DNA of 19,123 nt from Pseudomonadota bacterium (GTDB lineage Bacteria; Myxococcota_A; UBA796; SXON01): NCBI GenBank assembly GCA_005776735.1, contig SXOM01000150.1, positions 1-19,123 on the forward strand, read 5' to 3'. A model generated the notes under the pieces. It saw only the letters and a list, made by a program, of their open reading frames with translations, was not told where the DNA came from and searched no databases. Position numbers and translations under genes: made by a program. Position 1 is the first letter of the stretch, and the number at the start of each line of letters is the position of its first letter. Positions 1-7,949 of the stretch are shown here, in pieces.

Positions 1-120
1 CAGGCCGCGGAAGTGATCGATGCGCAGCACGTCGAGCGCCTGCAGCTGGTGCGTGATGCGGGCGCGCCACCACGCGAAACCCTCGTGCACATGAGCGGGC
101 CAGTCGTAGACCGGATTGCC
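1..120 (-). CDS. malQ: 4-alpha-glucanotransferase (amylomaltase, GH77), internal fragment
   Basis: The minus strand of the first 120 bases translates without a stop into 40 residues typical of the catalytic core of MalQ. It begins GNPVYDW and ends RIDHFRGL, whose Asp is the nucleophile of GH77 amylomaltases; the aromatic pair of the family's GYAWW-type helix is also present (FAWWRARI). MalQ transfers alpha-1,4-glucan segments in maltodextrin and glycogen metabolism. The match stops at base 120: the same frame past this point gives unrelated residues where MalQ should read QLW before GNP. The gene would continue past the left edge of the window toward its C-terminus, while its N-terminal part is replaced by PKS sequence. 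It is a remnant or one side of a chimeric join. Identification rests on motif recognition in a short piece. Confidence 0.8.
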
Positions 121-123
121 CCC
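118..123. other. Abrupt junction between malQ and PKS coding sequence
   Basis: To the left of about base 120 the minus strand codes for MalQ. To the right of about base 123 the plus strand codes for a ketosynthase (LKRLDDAVRDGDRVYGV...). Both proteins are interrupted in mid-domain and there is no spacer, insertion-sequence end or target duplication. The plus-strand PKS frame runs into a stop at 54-56 and the residues between 57 and 119 show no ketosynthase similarity. The join sits in a short run of C's (gccccc), so the exact base is ambiguous. Confidence 0.75.
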
Positions 124-143
124 TCAAGCGCCTGGACGACGCC

Positions 144-3100
144 GTGCGCGACGGCGACCGCGTCTACGGCGTGATCCGCGGCACCGCGTGCAACAACGAC
201 GGCAAGGGCGACGGCCCGATGTCCCCCCGGGCCGACGGCCAGGAGGCGGTCATCGCCACCGCCTGGGAAGACGCCCAGATCGGCCCCCGCGACGTCGGGT
301 ACGTCGAAACGCACGGCACGGGCACCGCCGTGGGCGATCGCACCGAGCTCACCGCGCTGCGCACCTCGTTCGCAGGTCGCGGATCGCCGGTCTACATCGG
401 GTCCGCCAAGGCCAACGTCGGCCACACGATGTCGGCCGCCGGCATCGCCGGCCTGATGAAGGCGCTGCTCGCGCTGCACCACAAGACCGTGCCGCCGTTG
501 GCGAACTGGAAGGCGCCGCACCCCGACATCGCGGCGTACCCCGGCTTCTTCGACGTGCCGACGGCCCCGGTCCCGTGGGTTTCGTCGGCCCCGCGCATCG
601 CGACCGTTTCGTCGTTCGGGTTCGGCGGTACCAACGCGCACACGGTGCTCCAGGAGTACCTCGACCAACCGCAGACGCGGCTGTTCAAGGCGGCGGTGCC
701 CGAGTCGCGGCCGCTCGGCGCGGCGCAGCTCGTGGTCATCTCCGGCGACGACGGCCGACTGCTCGGGCTGTACGCCGCCGAGCTGGCCGAGGCGGTCACC
801 GACGACCAGGACCTCGCCGCGCTCGCGCACACGCTCAACGTCGGCCGCCGCCGTCGCGCCGTCCGCGCCGCGGTGGTCGCCTCCAGCGTGCCCGAGCTGC
901 GCAAGCACATGCGGCGGGTGGCCGACGCCCTGGCGACCGACGCCGGCACGCGCGGCGCGCTCGGCCGGGACATCGTCGTCGGCGACGCCGCCCAGCCCGT
1001 TCCCGTCGCGTTCTTGTGCCCCGGCCAGGGCATGCAGCGCGTGGGTCTGTTGCGCGAGTGGCGCGCCCTCCCCGAGTTCGAAGCCACGCTCGCGGCGATG
1101 GAGGCCGCGGTGGCCGACATCACCGCGCGCCCCCTGCGCGACTACCTCTACGCGCCCGACGCCCGCGAAGAGGAGCTCACCGACACGCAGATCGCCCAGC
1201 CCGCGATGTTCGCGGTCGGTCTCGGCGTGGCGGCGGTGCTCGCCCGCTACGGGGTGCACCCCCACGTGGTCCTCGGGCACTCGTTGGGCGAGTTCACCGC
1301 GAGCGCGCTCGCCGGCGCGGTCGACCCGGTGCAGGCCATCCGCTTCGTCGCGCGCCGCGGCAAGGCGATGTCGTCGCTCGGCGGCGATCACGGCGCCATG
1401 GCGGCGTGCATGGCCGCCCCCGAGGAGATCGAGCCGCACCTCGAGCCGCAGGTCATCCTCGCGAACAAGAACCACCCCCGACAGAACGTCATCTCCGGCC
1501 CGACCGCCGCGGTGGAGCGGAGCGTCGAGCGCCTGGTGGCCGCGGGGCTCAAGGCCAAGCGCATCCCGGTCAGCCACGCGTTCCACTCGCCGATGCTCGA
1601 AGCGGTGCAAACCGACGTCGACGAGGGCCTCGCCGAGACCACGTTCGTGGCGCCCAGCACGATCATGGCGTCGTGCATCGCCGAGCTGGTGCCCACCTCC
1701 GGCGACGACGTGCGCACCATCTACGCGCGGCACGCGGTGGCGCCCGTGGAGTACGTGCGCGGGCTGGAGCAGTGCCGTTCCACCGGCGCCCAGTTGTACG
1801 TGCAGCTCGCGCCGGGCGCCACGCTGTGCGCGTTCGCGCGCGGCGTGCTCGACGGCGGCGAGAGCATCGTGTCCGTCGCGGCCGACGAAGCCGACGGCGG
1901 TGTGGGCCTCCTGCGCGTGCTCGCGTTGTGCGCGGCGCACGGGCACCGCGTCGACCTCACGAGCTTCGGCCTCGGCCTGGAGATGGCGCCGCCGGTCCCG
2001 CTGAGCACCCAGCCGTACTGGCCGGTGGTGGCCGAAAAGCAGCGCGGCAGCGGCATCACCGTGCGCCAGGGCGCCGCCGACGCCCACGCCGAGCCCACCG
2101 CCACCGTGCCCGCGAGCGCGGCGCCCGCCGCCACCGAAGAGTCGGTCGAGGCGCGGGTGCTCCGCATCGTGAGCAAGGTGAGCGCCTTCCCCATGGAGGC
2201 GCTGCGCACCGAGCAGAAGCTACTGGACGACCTGGGCTTCGACTCGTTGATGGCCAACGAGCTGTCCACCCGCCTGAGCGAAGCGTTCCCCGGCTTCGCG
2301 GGCATCCCGCGCGCGCTCTTTGCCACCTCCCCCTCGGTCAAGGACATCGTCCGCCAGGTCGAGGGCGGCGGCGCCAGCGAAGCGGTGCCGCTGACCGCCC
2401 CCGACCGCGCGATGGTCGCCTACGCTCCGGTGCTCGAGCCCGCGCCGTTCGCCGGCCACGCGCGCACCGGCACCGTGCGGGTGCTGGTCCACCCCACGCT
2501 CGCCGAGCTGCGCACGCTCCCCAAGGGCGACCTCGTCGTCGTCTCCGAGGTGCTCGGGTCCGACCCGGCCCGCGCCGGTGTCACCGGCTTCGTCAAGGCG
2601 CTCGCGCGCGAGTGGGCCGAGCACAAGGTGTGCGTCGTCGACGGCACCGCGGCCGAGGCCGAGGCCGAGGCCCGCGCCGCCGAGCGCGACATCGAGGTGG
2701 TCTTCCGGGGCGGGCAGCGGTTCGTCGTGGGCCTCGCGCCCGTGGCCGCGGTTCCACGCGAGCTCGCCGGCAAGCTCGTCCTGGTGACCGGCGGCACCGG
2801 ATGGCTCGGCAAGCTCGCGGCGCAGCGGCTCATCGCCGCCGGTGCCCGCGTGATCGTCGCGGGCAGCCGCAAGCGGCCCGAGGTGCTCGCCGAGCTCGGC
2901 GCCGCCGCGAGCTTCCTCCAGGTCGACCTCGCGGGCGACTTCTCGGCGTTGTCCGGCCTCACGGTCGACGGAATCGTGCACGCCGCCGGTGTGCTCGCCG
3001 ACGGCGCGGTCGGCACCGCCGACGGCCAGAAGGCGTGGACGGTCAAGGTCGAAGGCCTCCGCCGCCTCCGCGACCTGTTCCCCGAGGCGTGGATCGTCGG

Positions 3101-5327
3101 GATCGGCAGCTACGCCGCCCGCTTCGGCAACGCCTTCCAGACCGAGTACGCCGCGGCCAACGAGGCGATGTCCGCCCTCGGCCGCGCGGTCGGCGCCTGT
3201 ACGCAGGTGTGGGGCCCCTGGGCCGACAGCGAGATGGTCGCCACCATCCCCGCGATGATGAAGCGGGCGATGCGCGAGGACGGCCTGTGGTTCGTCGACT
3301 CCGCCCGCGGGCTCGACGCGCTCGTCGGCACCCTCGGCAACCACGGCGAGATCGTGCTCGGGCTCGACCTGCCGCGCGCCCGCCGGGTGCTCGAGATCGA
3401 GCGTACGCTGGCCCCCGAGCAGAACTGGCTCGCCGACCACGCCCTCTTCGGCCGCCCGACGGTGCCGATGGCGATGATCCTCGAGTGGGCCTGCAAGCTG
3501 GGTGGGCGCACGGTCGAGGACCTCACGTTGTACGACGGCGTGGTCGTCGAGAAGCCCACGCGGGTGCGGCTGCGGCTCGACGGCGACCGCTTCACCGTCC
3601 ACGCCGAGGGCAAGCTCGCGTGGAAGGGGGTGCTCACCGACGAGGGCATGCCCCACGTCCACGTGCCGCACTTCCACGACAACGTGCTGCCCATGTCGCT
3701 GGAGCAGTTCTACCGCACCACCTTCCACGGCCCGACGCTGCGCGGCATCGTCCGTGTCAGCGCGCTCGCCGACATGGGCGTGACCGGCGTGGTTCGGCGC
3801 GGCCTCGGGCAGGAGTGGGGCGAAGCGCCGTGGGCGCTGTCGCCGCTGGCGATCGACAGCGCGTTGCAGCTCGCGGCGTACTGGTCCATCAACAAGCTCG
3901 GCCGCGCCGGCTTCCCGGTGCGGGTGGCCCGCTGGACGCAGGTACCGACCACCGCGTCCGAGCTGGTGGCGAGCCTGTGGTTCGAGGAGCAGGTCGGCGA
4001 CCGGTTCCGTGGCACCGTCGTGCTCGCCGAGCCGGGCGGGCGCCTCGTTGCGGTGGGCGAAGGTGTCGAAGCCGAGATGCGTTCGGAGGGTGTACAGGTC
4101 GCCGTCGAACACACCGACTTCGAACACTTCCCCGCGTGGGTCGATCTGAAGCAGCGCCTCGACGCCGCCCTGATGCTCGGCATCGGCAACCCGTACTTCA
4201 AGGTGCTCGACGGCATCGCCCGCGACAAGGTGATCATCCGCGGCAAGGAGATGATCCACTTCTCCGGCTACAACTACCTCGGCTTCTCGGGCCACCCGTA
4301 CGTCGCCCAGCGGGTCACCGACGCGGTGCTCAAGTACGGCACCAGCGTGTCGGCGTCTCGCGTGGCGTCCGGCGAGCGCCCCATCCACCACGAGCTCGAA
4401 GCGCGCATCGCCAAGGCCATCGGGGTGGACGACGCCATCCTGTTCACCGCCGGCCACATGACCAACGTCAACACGGTCGGTCACCTTTTCGGCCCGAAGG
4501 ACCTGATTCTTCACGACGAGCTGATCCACGACAGCGTCATCCAGGGCATGAAGCTCGCCGGCAGCACGCGGCGGCCGTTCCCGCATGGCGACATGGCGGC
4601 GTTGGAGAAGAACCTCGACCAGCTCCGTGGGCGGTTCGAGAAGTGTGTCATCATCGTCGAGGGCGTGTACTCGATGGACGGGGACCTCTGCGATCTCCCC
4701 GCCGCCATCCGGCTGAAGAAGCGGTTCAAGAGCTTCCTGATGGTCGACGAGGCGCACAGCTTCGGCGTGGTGGGCAAGCGCGGCTACGGCGTGGCCGAAC
4801 ACTTCGGCATCGACGCGCGCGACGTCGACATCTGGATGGGTACGCTGTCCAAGTCGTTGTCCTCGTGTGGCGGCTACATCGCCGGCAGCAGCACGCTGGT
4901 GCAGCTCCTCAAGTACACCGCGCCCGGCTTCGTGTACTCGGCAGGTCTCACGCCCGCGAACACGATGGCGGCCATCGCCGCGCTCGAGCTGATGGAGCGC
5001 GAACCCCACCACGTCGAGCGTCTGCAGGCCAACGCCCACCGCTTCTACGAGCTCTGTCGTGAATCGGGTCTGGACACCGGTCCGGCCGCCGGCGAGAGCG
5101 CGGTGATCCCCGTCATCGTAGGCAACAGCTTCCACGCGTTGTTGCTGAGCGATGCGCTGATGAACCGCGGCATCAACGTGCAGCCGATCCTGTACCCGGC
5201 GGTCGCCGACAACGCGTCGCGCCTCCGCTTCTTCCTCAGCGCCCTGCACACCGAAGAAGAGTTGGCGTACACCACGCGCACGGTCGCCGAAGAGCTCCAA
5301 CGCATCCGGACCGAGAACGCAGGGTAG
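144..5327 (+). CDS. Type I PKS (KS-AT-ACP-KR-DH) fused to alpha-oxoamine synthase, 5'-truncated
   Basis: Residues are numbered from GTG 144, the first in-frame start; KS similarity reaches back to base 123, so the true start is lost. KS C-terminal half (1-170): HGTGT His57 and KANVGH His94, but the active-site Cys region is missing. AT (289-580): GQGMQ, GHSLGE with Ser380, and HAFHS at 478-482, which favours malonyl-CoA. ACP (665-735): LGFDSL with phosphopantetheine Ser701. KR: structural subdomain about 740-860, TGGTGWLG from 882, then Ser989/Tyr1002/Asn1006. DH: HxxxGxxxxP from His1099 and D1238xxxQ1242. AOS (1325-1727): PLP Lys1570 in GTLSKSL, Asp1535 and His1538 in VDEAHS. AOS enzymes condense an acyl thioester with an amino acid with loss of CO2 and bind PLP. 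The inferred product is an amino-ketone or sphingoid-like chain. No thioesterase is present. Confidence 0.9.
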   Translation: MRDGDRVYGVIRGTACNNDGKGDGPMSPRADGQEAVIATAWEDAQIGPRDVGYVETHGTGTAVGDRTELTALRTSFAGRGSPVYIGSAKANVGHTMSAAGIAGLMKALLALHHKTVPPLANWKAPHPDIAAYPGFFDVPTAPVPWVSSAPRIATVSSFGFGGTNAHTVLQEYLDQPQTRLFKAAVPESRPLGAAQLVVISGDDGRLLGLYAAELAEAVTDDQDLAALAHTLNVGRRRRAVRAAVVASSVPELRKHMRRVADALATDAGTRGALGRDIVVGDAAQPVPVAFLCPGQGMQRVGLLREWRALPEFEATLAAMEAAVADITARPLRDYLYAPDAREEELTDTQIAQPAMFAVGLGVAAVLARYGVHPHVVLGHSLGEFTASALAGAVDPVQAIRFVARRGKAMSSLGGDHGAMAACMAAPEEIEPHLEPQVILANKNHPRQNVISGPTAAVERSVERLVAAGLKAKRIPVSHAFHSPMLEAVQTDVDEGLAETTFVAPSTIMASCIAELVPTSGDDVRTIYARHAVAPVEYVRGLEQCRSTGAQLYVQLAPGATLCAFARGVLDGGESIVSVAADEADGGVGLLRVLALCAAHGHRVDLTSFGLGLEMAPPVPLSTQPYWPVVAEKQRGSGITVRQGAADAHAEPTATVPASAAPAATEESVEARVLRIVSKVSAFPMEALRTEQKLLDDLGFDSLMANELSTRLSEAFPGFAGIPRALFATSPSVKDIVRQVEGGGASEAVPLTAPDRAMVAYAPVLEPAPFAGHARTGTVRVLVHPTLAELRTLPKGDLVVVSEVLGSDPARAGVTGFVKALAREWAEHKVCVVDGTAAEAEAEARAAERDIEVVFRGGQRFVVGLAPVAAVPRELAGKLVLVTGGTGWLGKLAAQRLIAAGARVIVAGSRKRPEVLAELGAAASFLQVDLAGDFSALSGLTVDGIVHAAGVLADGAVGTADGQKAWTVKVEGLRRLRDLFPEAWIVGIGSYAARFGNAFQTEYAAANEAMSALGRAVGACTQVWGPWADSEMVATIPAMMKRAMREDGLWFVDSARGLDALVGTLGNHGEIVLGLDLPRARRVLEIERTLAPEQNWLADHALFGRPTVPMAMILEWACKLGGRTVEDLTLYDGVVVEKPTRVRLRLDGDRFTVHAEGKLAWKGVLTDEGMPHVHVPHFHDNVLPMSLEQFYRTTFHGPTLRGIVRVSALADMGVTGVVRRGLGQEWGEAPWALSPLAIDSALQLAAYWSINKLGRAGFPVRVARWTQVPTTASELVASLWFEEQVGDRFRGTVVLAEPGGRLVAVGEGVEAEMRSEGVQVAVEHTDFEHFPAWVDLKQRLDAALMLGIGNPYFKVLDGIARDKVIIRGKEMIHFSGYNYLGFSGHPYVAQRVTDAVLKYGTSVSASRVASGERPIHHELEARIAKAIGVDDAILFTAGHMTNVNTVGHLFGPKDLILHDELIHDSVIQGMKLAGSTRRPFPHGDMAALEKNLDQLRGRFEKCVIIVEGVYSMDGDLCDLPAAIRLKKRFKSFLMVDEAHSFGVVGKRGYGVAEHFGIDARDVDIWMGTLSKSLSSCGGYIAGSSTLVQLLKYTAPGFVYSAGLTPANTMAAIAALELMEREPHHVERLQANAHRFYELCRESGLDTGPAAGESAVIPVIVGNSFHALLLSDALMNRGINVQPILYPAVADNASRLRFFLSALHTEEELAYTTRTVAEELQRIRTENAG

Positions 5328-5333
5328 GCGCAC

Positions 5334-5348
5334 CGGGGCGGTGCCCCG
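5334..5348. terminator. Possible small hairpin between convergent genes
   Basis: CGGGGC-GGT-GCCCCG forms a 6-bp GC stem with a 3-nt loop, 7 bp past the PKS-AOS stop and about 55 bp from the stop of the convergent FG-GAP gene. There is no T-tract. A second self-complementary run (ggggcgcccc) lies further right in the same 76-bp gap. Position suits a bidirectional terminator, but in DNA this GC-rich such stems arise easily by chance. Confidence 0.25.
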
Positions 5349-5403
5349 CGACCGTCCGCTCGTCGGGCCGAGGCCGGCGGGCACCGCGGGGCGCCCCCCG
5401 TGG

Positions 5404-7935
5404 TCACCCCCCCGCGAAGAAGTAGACCGTGCCGGAATCCGTGGTGCTGGCCGCCTCGCCGTACCCGCAGCCGAGCAGCAGGTCGACCACGCCATCTCCG
5501 TCCAGGTCGCCGAGACCCAGCGAAGAACCGCAACTGTCCGAGGTGTCGTCTCCCCACCACGTCGTGGCGTAGCGGGTGGCGTCGGACAGGGGGAAGCTCC
5601 CCGCCAGCGGGCCGGGCACGTGCCACGCCGCCCCGGCCGAGGTCTCGCCGCCGGGGTCGGCGAACTGGGACGCCACGACGAGGTCGAGCACCCCGTCCGC
5701 GTCGAGGTCGCCGACACCCACGGTCTCGCTGCGCCCGAGGAGGTCGTAGGCCGCCGCGCCCACGACCACCGCCTCGGCGTCCCCGACATCGCCGTCGGGC
5801 GACGTGCTGGGGTCGAGGTCGCAGAACACGTAGACCGCCCCCGCCCAACTGCCGCCGTCGTCGGCATACACGGCGCTGGCCACGAGGTCGCCCCGGCCGT
5901 CGCCGTCGACATCGCCCGCCACGCCGAGGTCGTACCCGAAGGCCTCGCCCGCTTCGCCGCCGAGCAGCTTCAGGTCGGCCGCGGCGAGGTCGAGGTCCCC
6001 GGAGAGGCCCCCGAGCACGACGTAGGTGGCGCCGGCGCCGGCCGCGGCGGTGTCGTCCCCCCAGGCGCCGACGAACAGCTCGTCGAGGCCGTCGCCGTCC
6101 ACGTCCGAGCCCGGGCCGCCGGCCACGGCCGCGCCCGCAAAGTCGTCCGCCGCTTCGCCGGTGACGGTGGAGGCGAGCGTCGTGCCGCTGTAGACGTACA
6201 CTTCACCGGTGAAGCTCGATGCGGCGTAGTCGGCGGCGAACCACTCGTCGGTGCCGGTGCTCGCGTTGAAGTCGCCGCCGCTGGACACGGTGTAGGTGGT
6301 GGTGAGCTCGGCGTACACGGCGGCGCTGCTGGTGACCGACACCGTCCCGGTGAGGTCCTCGCCGTCGTAGAGGTACAGGGTCTCGCTGCCGCTGGTCGAG
6401 ACGGCGAGCTCGTCGCGACCGTCGCTGTCGACGTCGTGCACCCCGAAGAGCGTGAGCCCCACGCCGTGCGCGGAGGTGCCCTCGAGGATCCCGACGTCGA
6501 ACGCGGTCGCCGACGCGGGCGTCGACGTGAACGCGCCGTCGTAGACGTACGCCTTCCCGCTGCCGGCCCCGCTGGCGCCGACGACGAGGTTGGTGGCGCC
6601 GTCGCCGTCCAGGTCGACGCCCGTGACCAGGTCGGTGCCGAAGTAGTCCAGCGTCGCGTCGCCGTACAGCGCACCGTCGGCGCCGGACGCCGAACCCTCG
6701 GCGTAGACCACGTCGCCGCAGTCGGCCTCGACGCCGTCGCAGTCGTTGTCGAGGCCGTCGTCGCACACCTCGGTCCCCGCGGGGTTCACGCTCGCGTCGG
6801 TGTCGTCGCAGTCGGTGTCGTCGACGACCGTGCCGGCCGGCTGGTCGCATGCCGACGTGGCGGCGGCGGGGTCGCCGTAGGTGTCGCCGTCGGCATCGCC
6901 GTACCACGTGGACCACCCCGCGGGGTCGACGCCGGCATCGGCGTCGTCGGCGGCGCCCGAACAATCTTCGTCGACGTCGGCGGCGTCGCACACCTCGGCG
7001 AGGCCCGGGTTGCGCGACGGCGCGGTGTCGTCGCAGTCGGTCGCGTCGGCGACCGTGCCCGCGGGCGCGGCGCACGCCGACACCGCCACCGCCGGGTCGC
7101 CGTAGGTGTCCGCGTCGGCGTCGGCGTACCACGTGGAGAACCCCGCCGGGTCCACGCCCGGGTCGGCGTCGTCGGCGAGGCCCGAGCAGTCCTCGTCGGT
7201 CTGGCCTGCGTCGCAGTGCTCGGCGGCGCCCGGGTTGCGCGCCGACGTGGTGTCGTCGCAGTCGGTCGCGTCGGCGACGGTTCCGGCGGGCGCGTCGCAC
7301 GCGTCGACCTCCACCGCCGCGTCGCCGAAACCGTCCGCGTCGGCGTCGGCGTACCACGCGGCGTAGCCGGCAGGGTCGACCCCGGCGTCGGCGTCGTCCG
7401 CCGCGCCCGAGCAGTCCTCGTCGACGTCGGCGGGGTCGCACACCTCGGCGGCCGCCGGGTTGCGGTCGGGGTCGGCGTCGTCGCAGTCCTCGCACGCCGC
7501 CCAGCCGTCGCCGTCCGCGTCGGCCCAGGCCACCGACCCGTCGCAGTTGTAGTCCTTGGGGTCGGCGCAGTCGGCCTCGGCGGCCTCCGGGTGCACGCTC
7601 GCGTCGGCGTCGTCGCAGTCGTCGCCGCCGGACACCAAGGCGCCGAGCTCGCACACCATCGCCACGGTCGCGGCGTCGCCATGCCCGTCGCCGTCGCCGT
7701 CGGTGTAGCCCTCGACCCGGTCGACCGCGTCCCCGTCGACGTCCCCGTCGCAGTCGTTGTCGAGCCCGTCGCACACCTCGGCCGCATCGGGGTTGACGGT
7801 GGCGTGGGCGTCGTCACAGTCCACCTCGGTGGTGTACCCGTCGCCGTCCGCGTCGATCTCGGCCTTGGACAGGGTGACGTCGCCCTGGTGGCAGGCGAGC
7901 GCGGACAGGAGGACCAACGCGCGGAAGGGACGCAT
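5404..7935 (-). CDS. Surface lipoprotein with MopE-like metal-binding repeats and FG-GAP (integrin-type) propeller
   Basis: 843 aa from ATG 7935. The N-terminus MRPFRALVLLSALAC is a short signal peptide with a lipobox-like ALAC (Cys15), so export and lipidation are likely. Residues about 28-390 are Asp/Cys-rich units of the MopE 'putative metal-binding motif' kind (DADGDGY...DCDD...NP.A.EVCDG.DNDCDG), including three 75-residue tandem copies. Residues about 395-843 hold around six or seven FG-GAP blades with Ca-loop motifs such as DLDGDGATNL, DVDSDGRDEL, DVDGDGLDEL and DLDGDGVVDL, consistent with an extracellular beta-propeller. Its start lies 14 bp past the hutF stop, so it is probably the last gene of the operon. 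Family knowledge suggests Ca or metal binding and adhesion or surface display; the ligand is unknown. Confidence 0.85.
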   Translation of the reverse strand: MRPFRALVLLSALACHQGDVTLSKAEIDADGDGYTTEVDCDDAHATVNPDAAEVCDGLDNDCDGDVDGDAVDRVEGYTDGDGDGHGDAATVAMVCELGALVSGGDDCDDADASVHPEAAEADCADPKDYNCDGSVAWADADGDGWAACEDCDDADPDRNPAAAEVCDPADVDEDCSGAADDADAGVDPAGYAAWYADADADGFGDAAVEVDACDAPAGTVADATDCDDTTSARNPGAAEHCDAGQTDEDCSGLADDADPGVDPAGFSTWYADADADTYGDPAVAVSACAAPAGTVADATDCDDTAPSRNPGLAEVCDAADVDEDCSGAADDADAGVDPAGWSTWYGDADGDTYGDPAAATSACDQPAGTVVDDTDCDDTDASVNPAGTEVCDDGLDNDCDGVEADCGDVVYAEGSASGADGALYGDATLDYFGTDLVTGVDLDGDGATNLVVGASGAGSGKAYVYDGAFTSTPASATAFDVGILEGTSAHGVGLTLFGVHDVDSDGRDELAVSTSGSETLYLYDGEDLTGTVSVTSSAAVYAELTTTYTVSSGGDFNASTGTDEWFAADYAASSFTGEVYVYSGTTLASTVTGEAADDFAGAAVAGGPGSDVDGDGLDELFVGAWGDDTAAAGAGATYVVLGGLSGDLDLAAADLKLLGGEAGEAFGYDLGVAGDVDGDGRGDLVASAVYADDGGSWAGAVYVFCDLDPSTSPDGDVGDAEAVVVGAAAYDLLGRSETVGVGDLDADGVLDLVVASQFADPGGETSAGAAWHVPGPLAGSFPLSDATRYATTWWGDDTSDSCGSSLGLGDLDGDGVVDLLLGCGYGEAASTTDSGTVYFFAGG
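6775..7449 (-). repeat. Three tandem 225-bp (75-codon) repeats in the FG-GAP lipoprotein gene
   Basis: Units lie at 7225-7449, 7000-7224 and 6775-6999, read on the minus strand. Each encodes exactly 75 residues, starting AE(V/H)CD and containing (D)EDCSG.ADDAD.GVDPAG, WY.DAD.D..GD, APAGTV or QPAGTV, and DCDDT....NP. All three have the same length with no insertions or deletions. Copies differ by scattered substitutions, so they are diverged protein repeats and not a fresh duplication. Flanking units (7450-7900 and 6700-6774) are related but shorter. Confidence 0.9.
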
Positions 7936-7949
7936 CCCGCGAGGGTAGC

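Noticed and set aside
116..5062. A 1,648-codon open frame on the plus strand overlapping the PKS in another frame.
   Set aside because: It is an Arg/Pro/Gly-rich shadow frame caused by high GC. The frame from 144 carries all the domain motifs.
5328..5403. Possible small gene or RNA in the gap between the PKS and the FG-GAP gene.
   Set aside because: It is only 76 bp and very GC-rich, with weak hairpins and no coding signal. Only a low-confidence terminator was kept.
2220..5912. Long antisense open frames over the PKS and the FG-GAP gene, including 5341-8751 on the plus strand.
   Set aside because: They have low-complexity Arg, Val, Gly or His composition and no family motifs, and they oppose genes with clear domains.
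6700..7935. Repetitive sequence that might suggest a CRISPR array or satellite.
   Set aside because: The periodicity is 225 bp, in frame, and explained by protein repeats; there are no short identical repeats with unique spacers.
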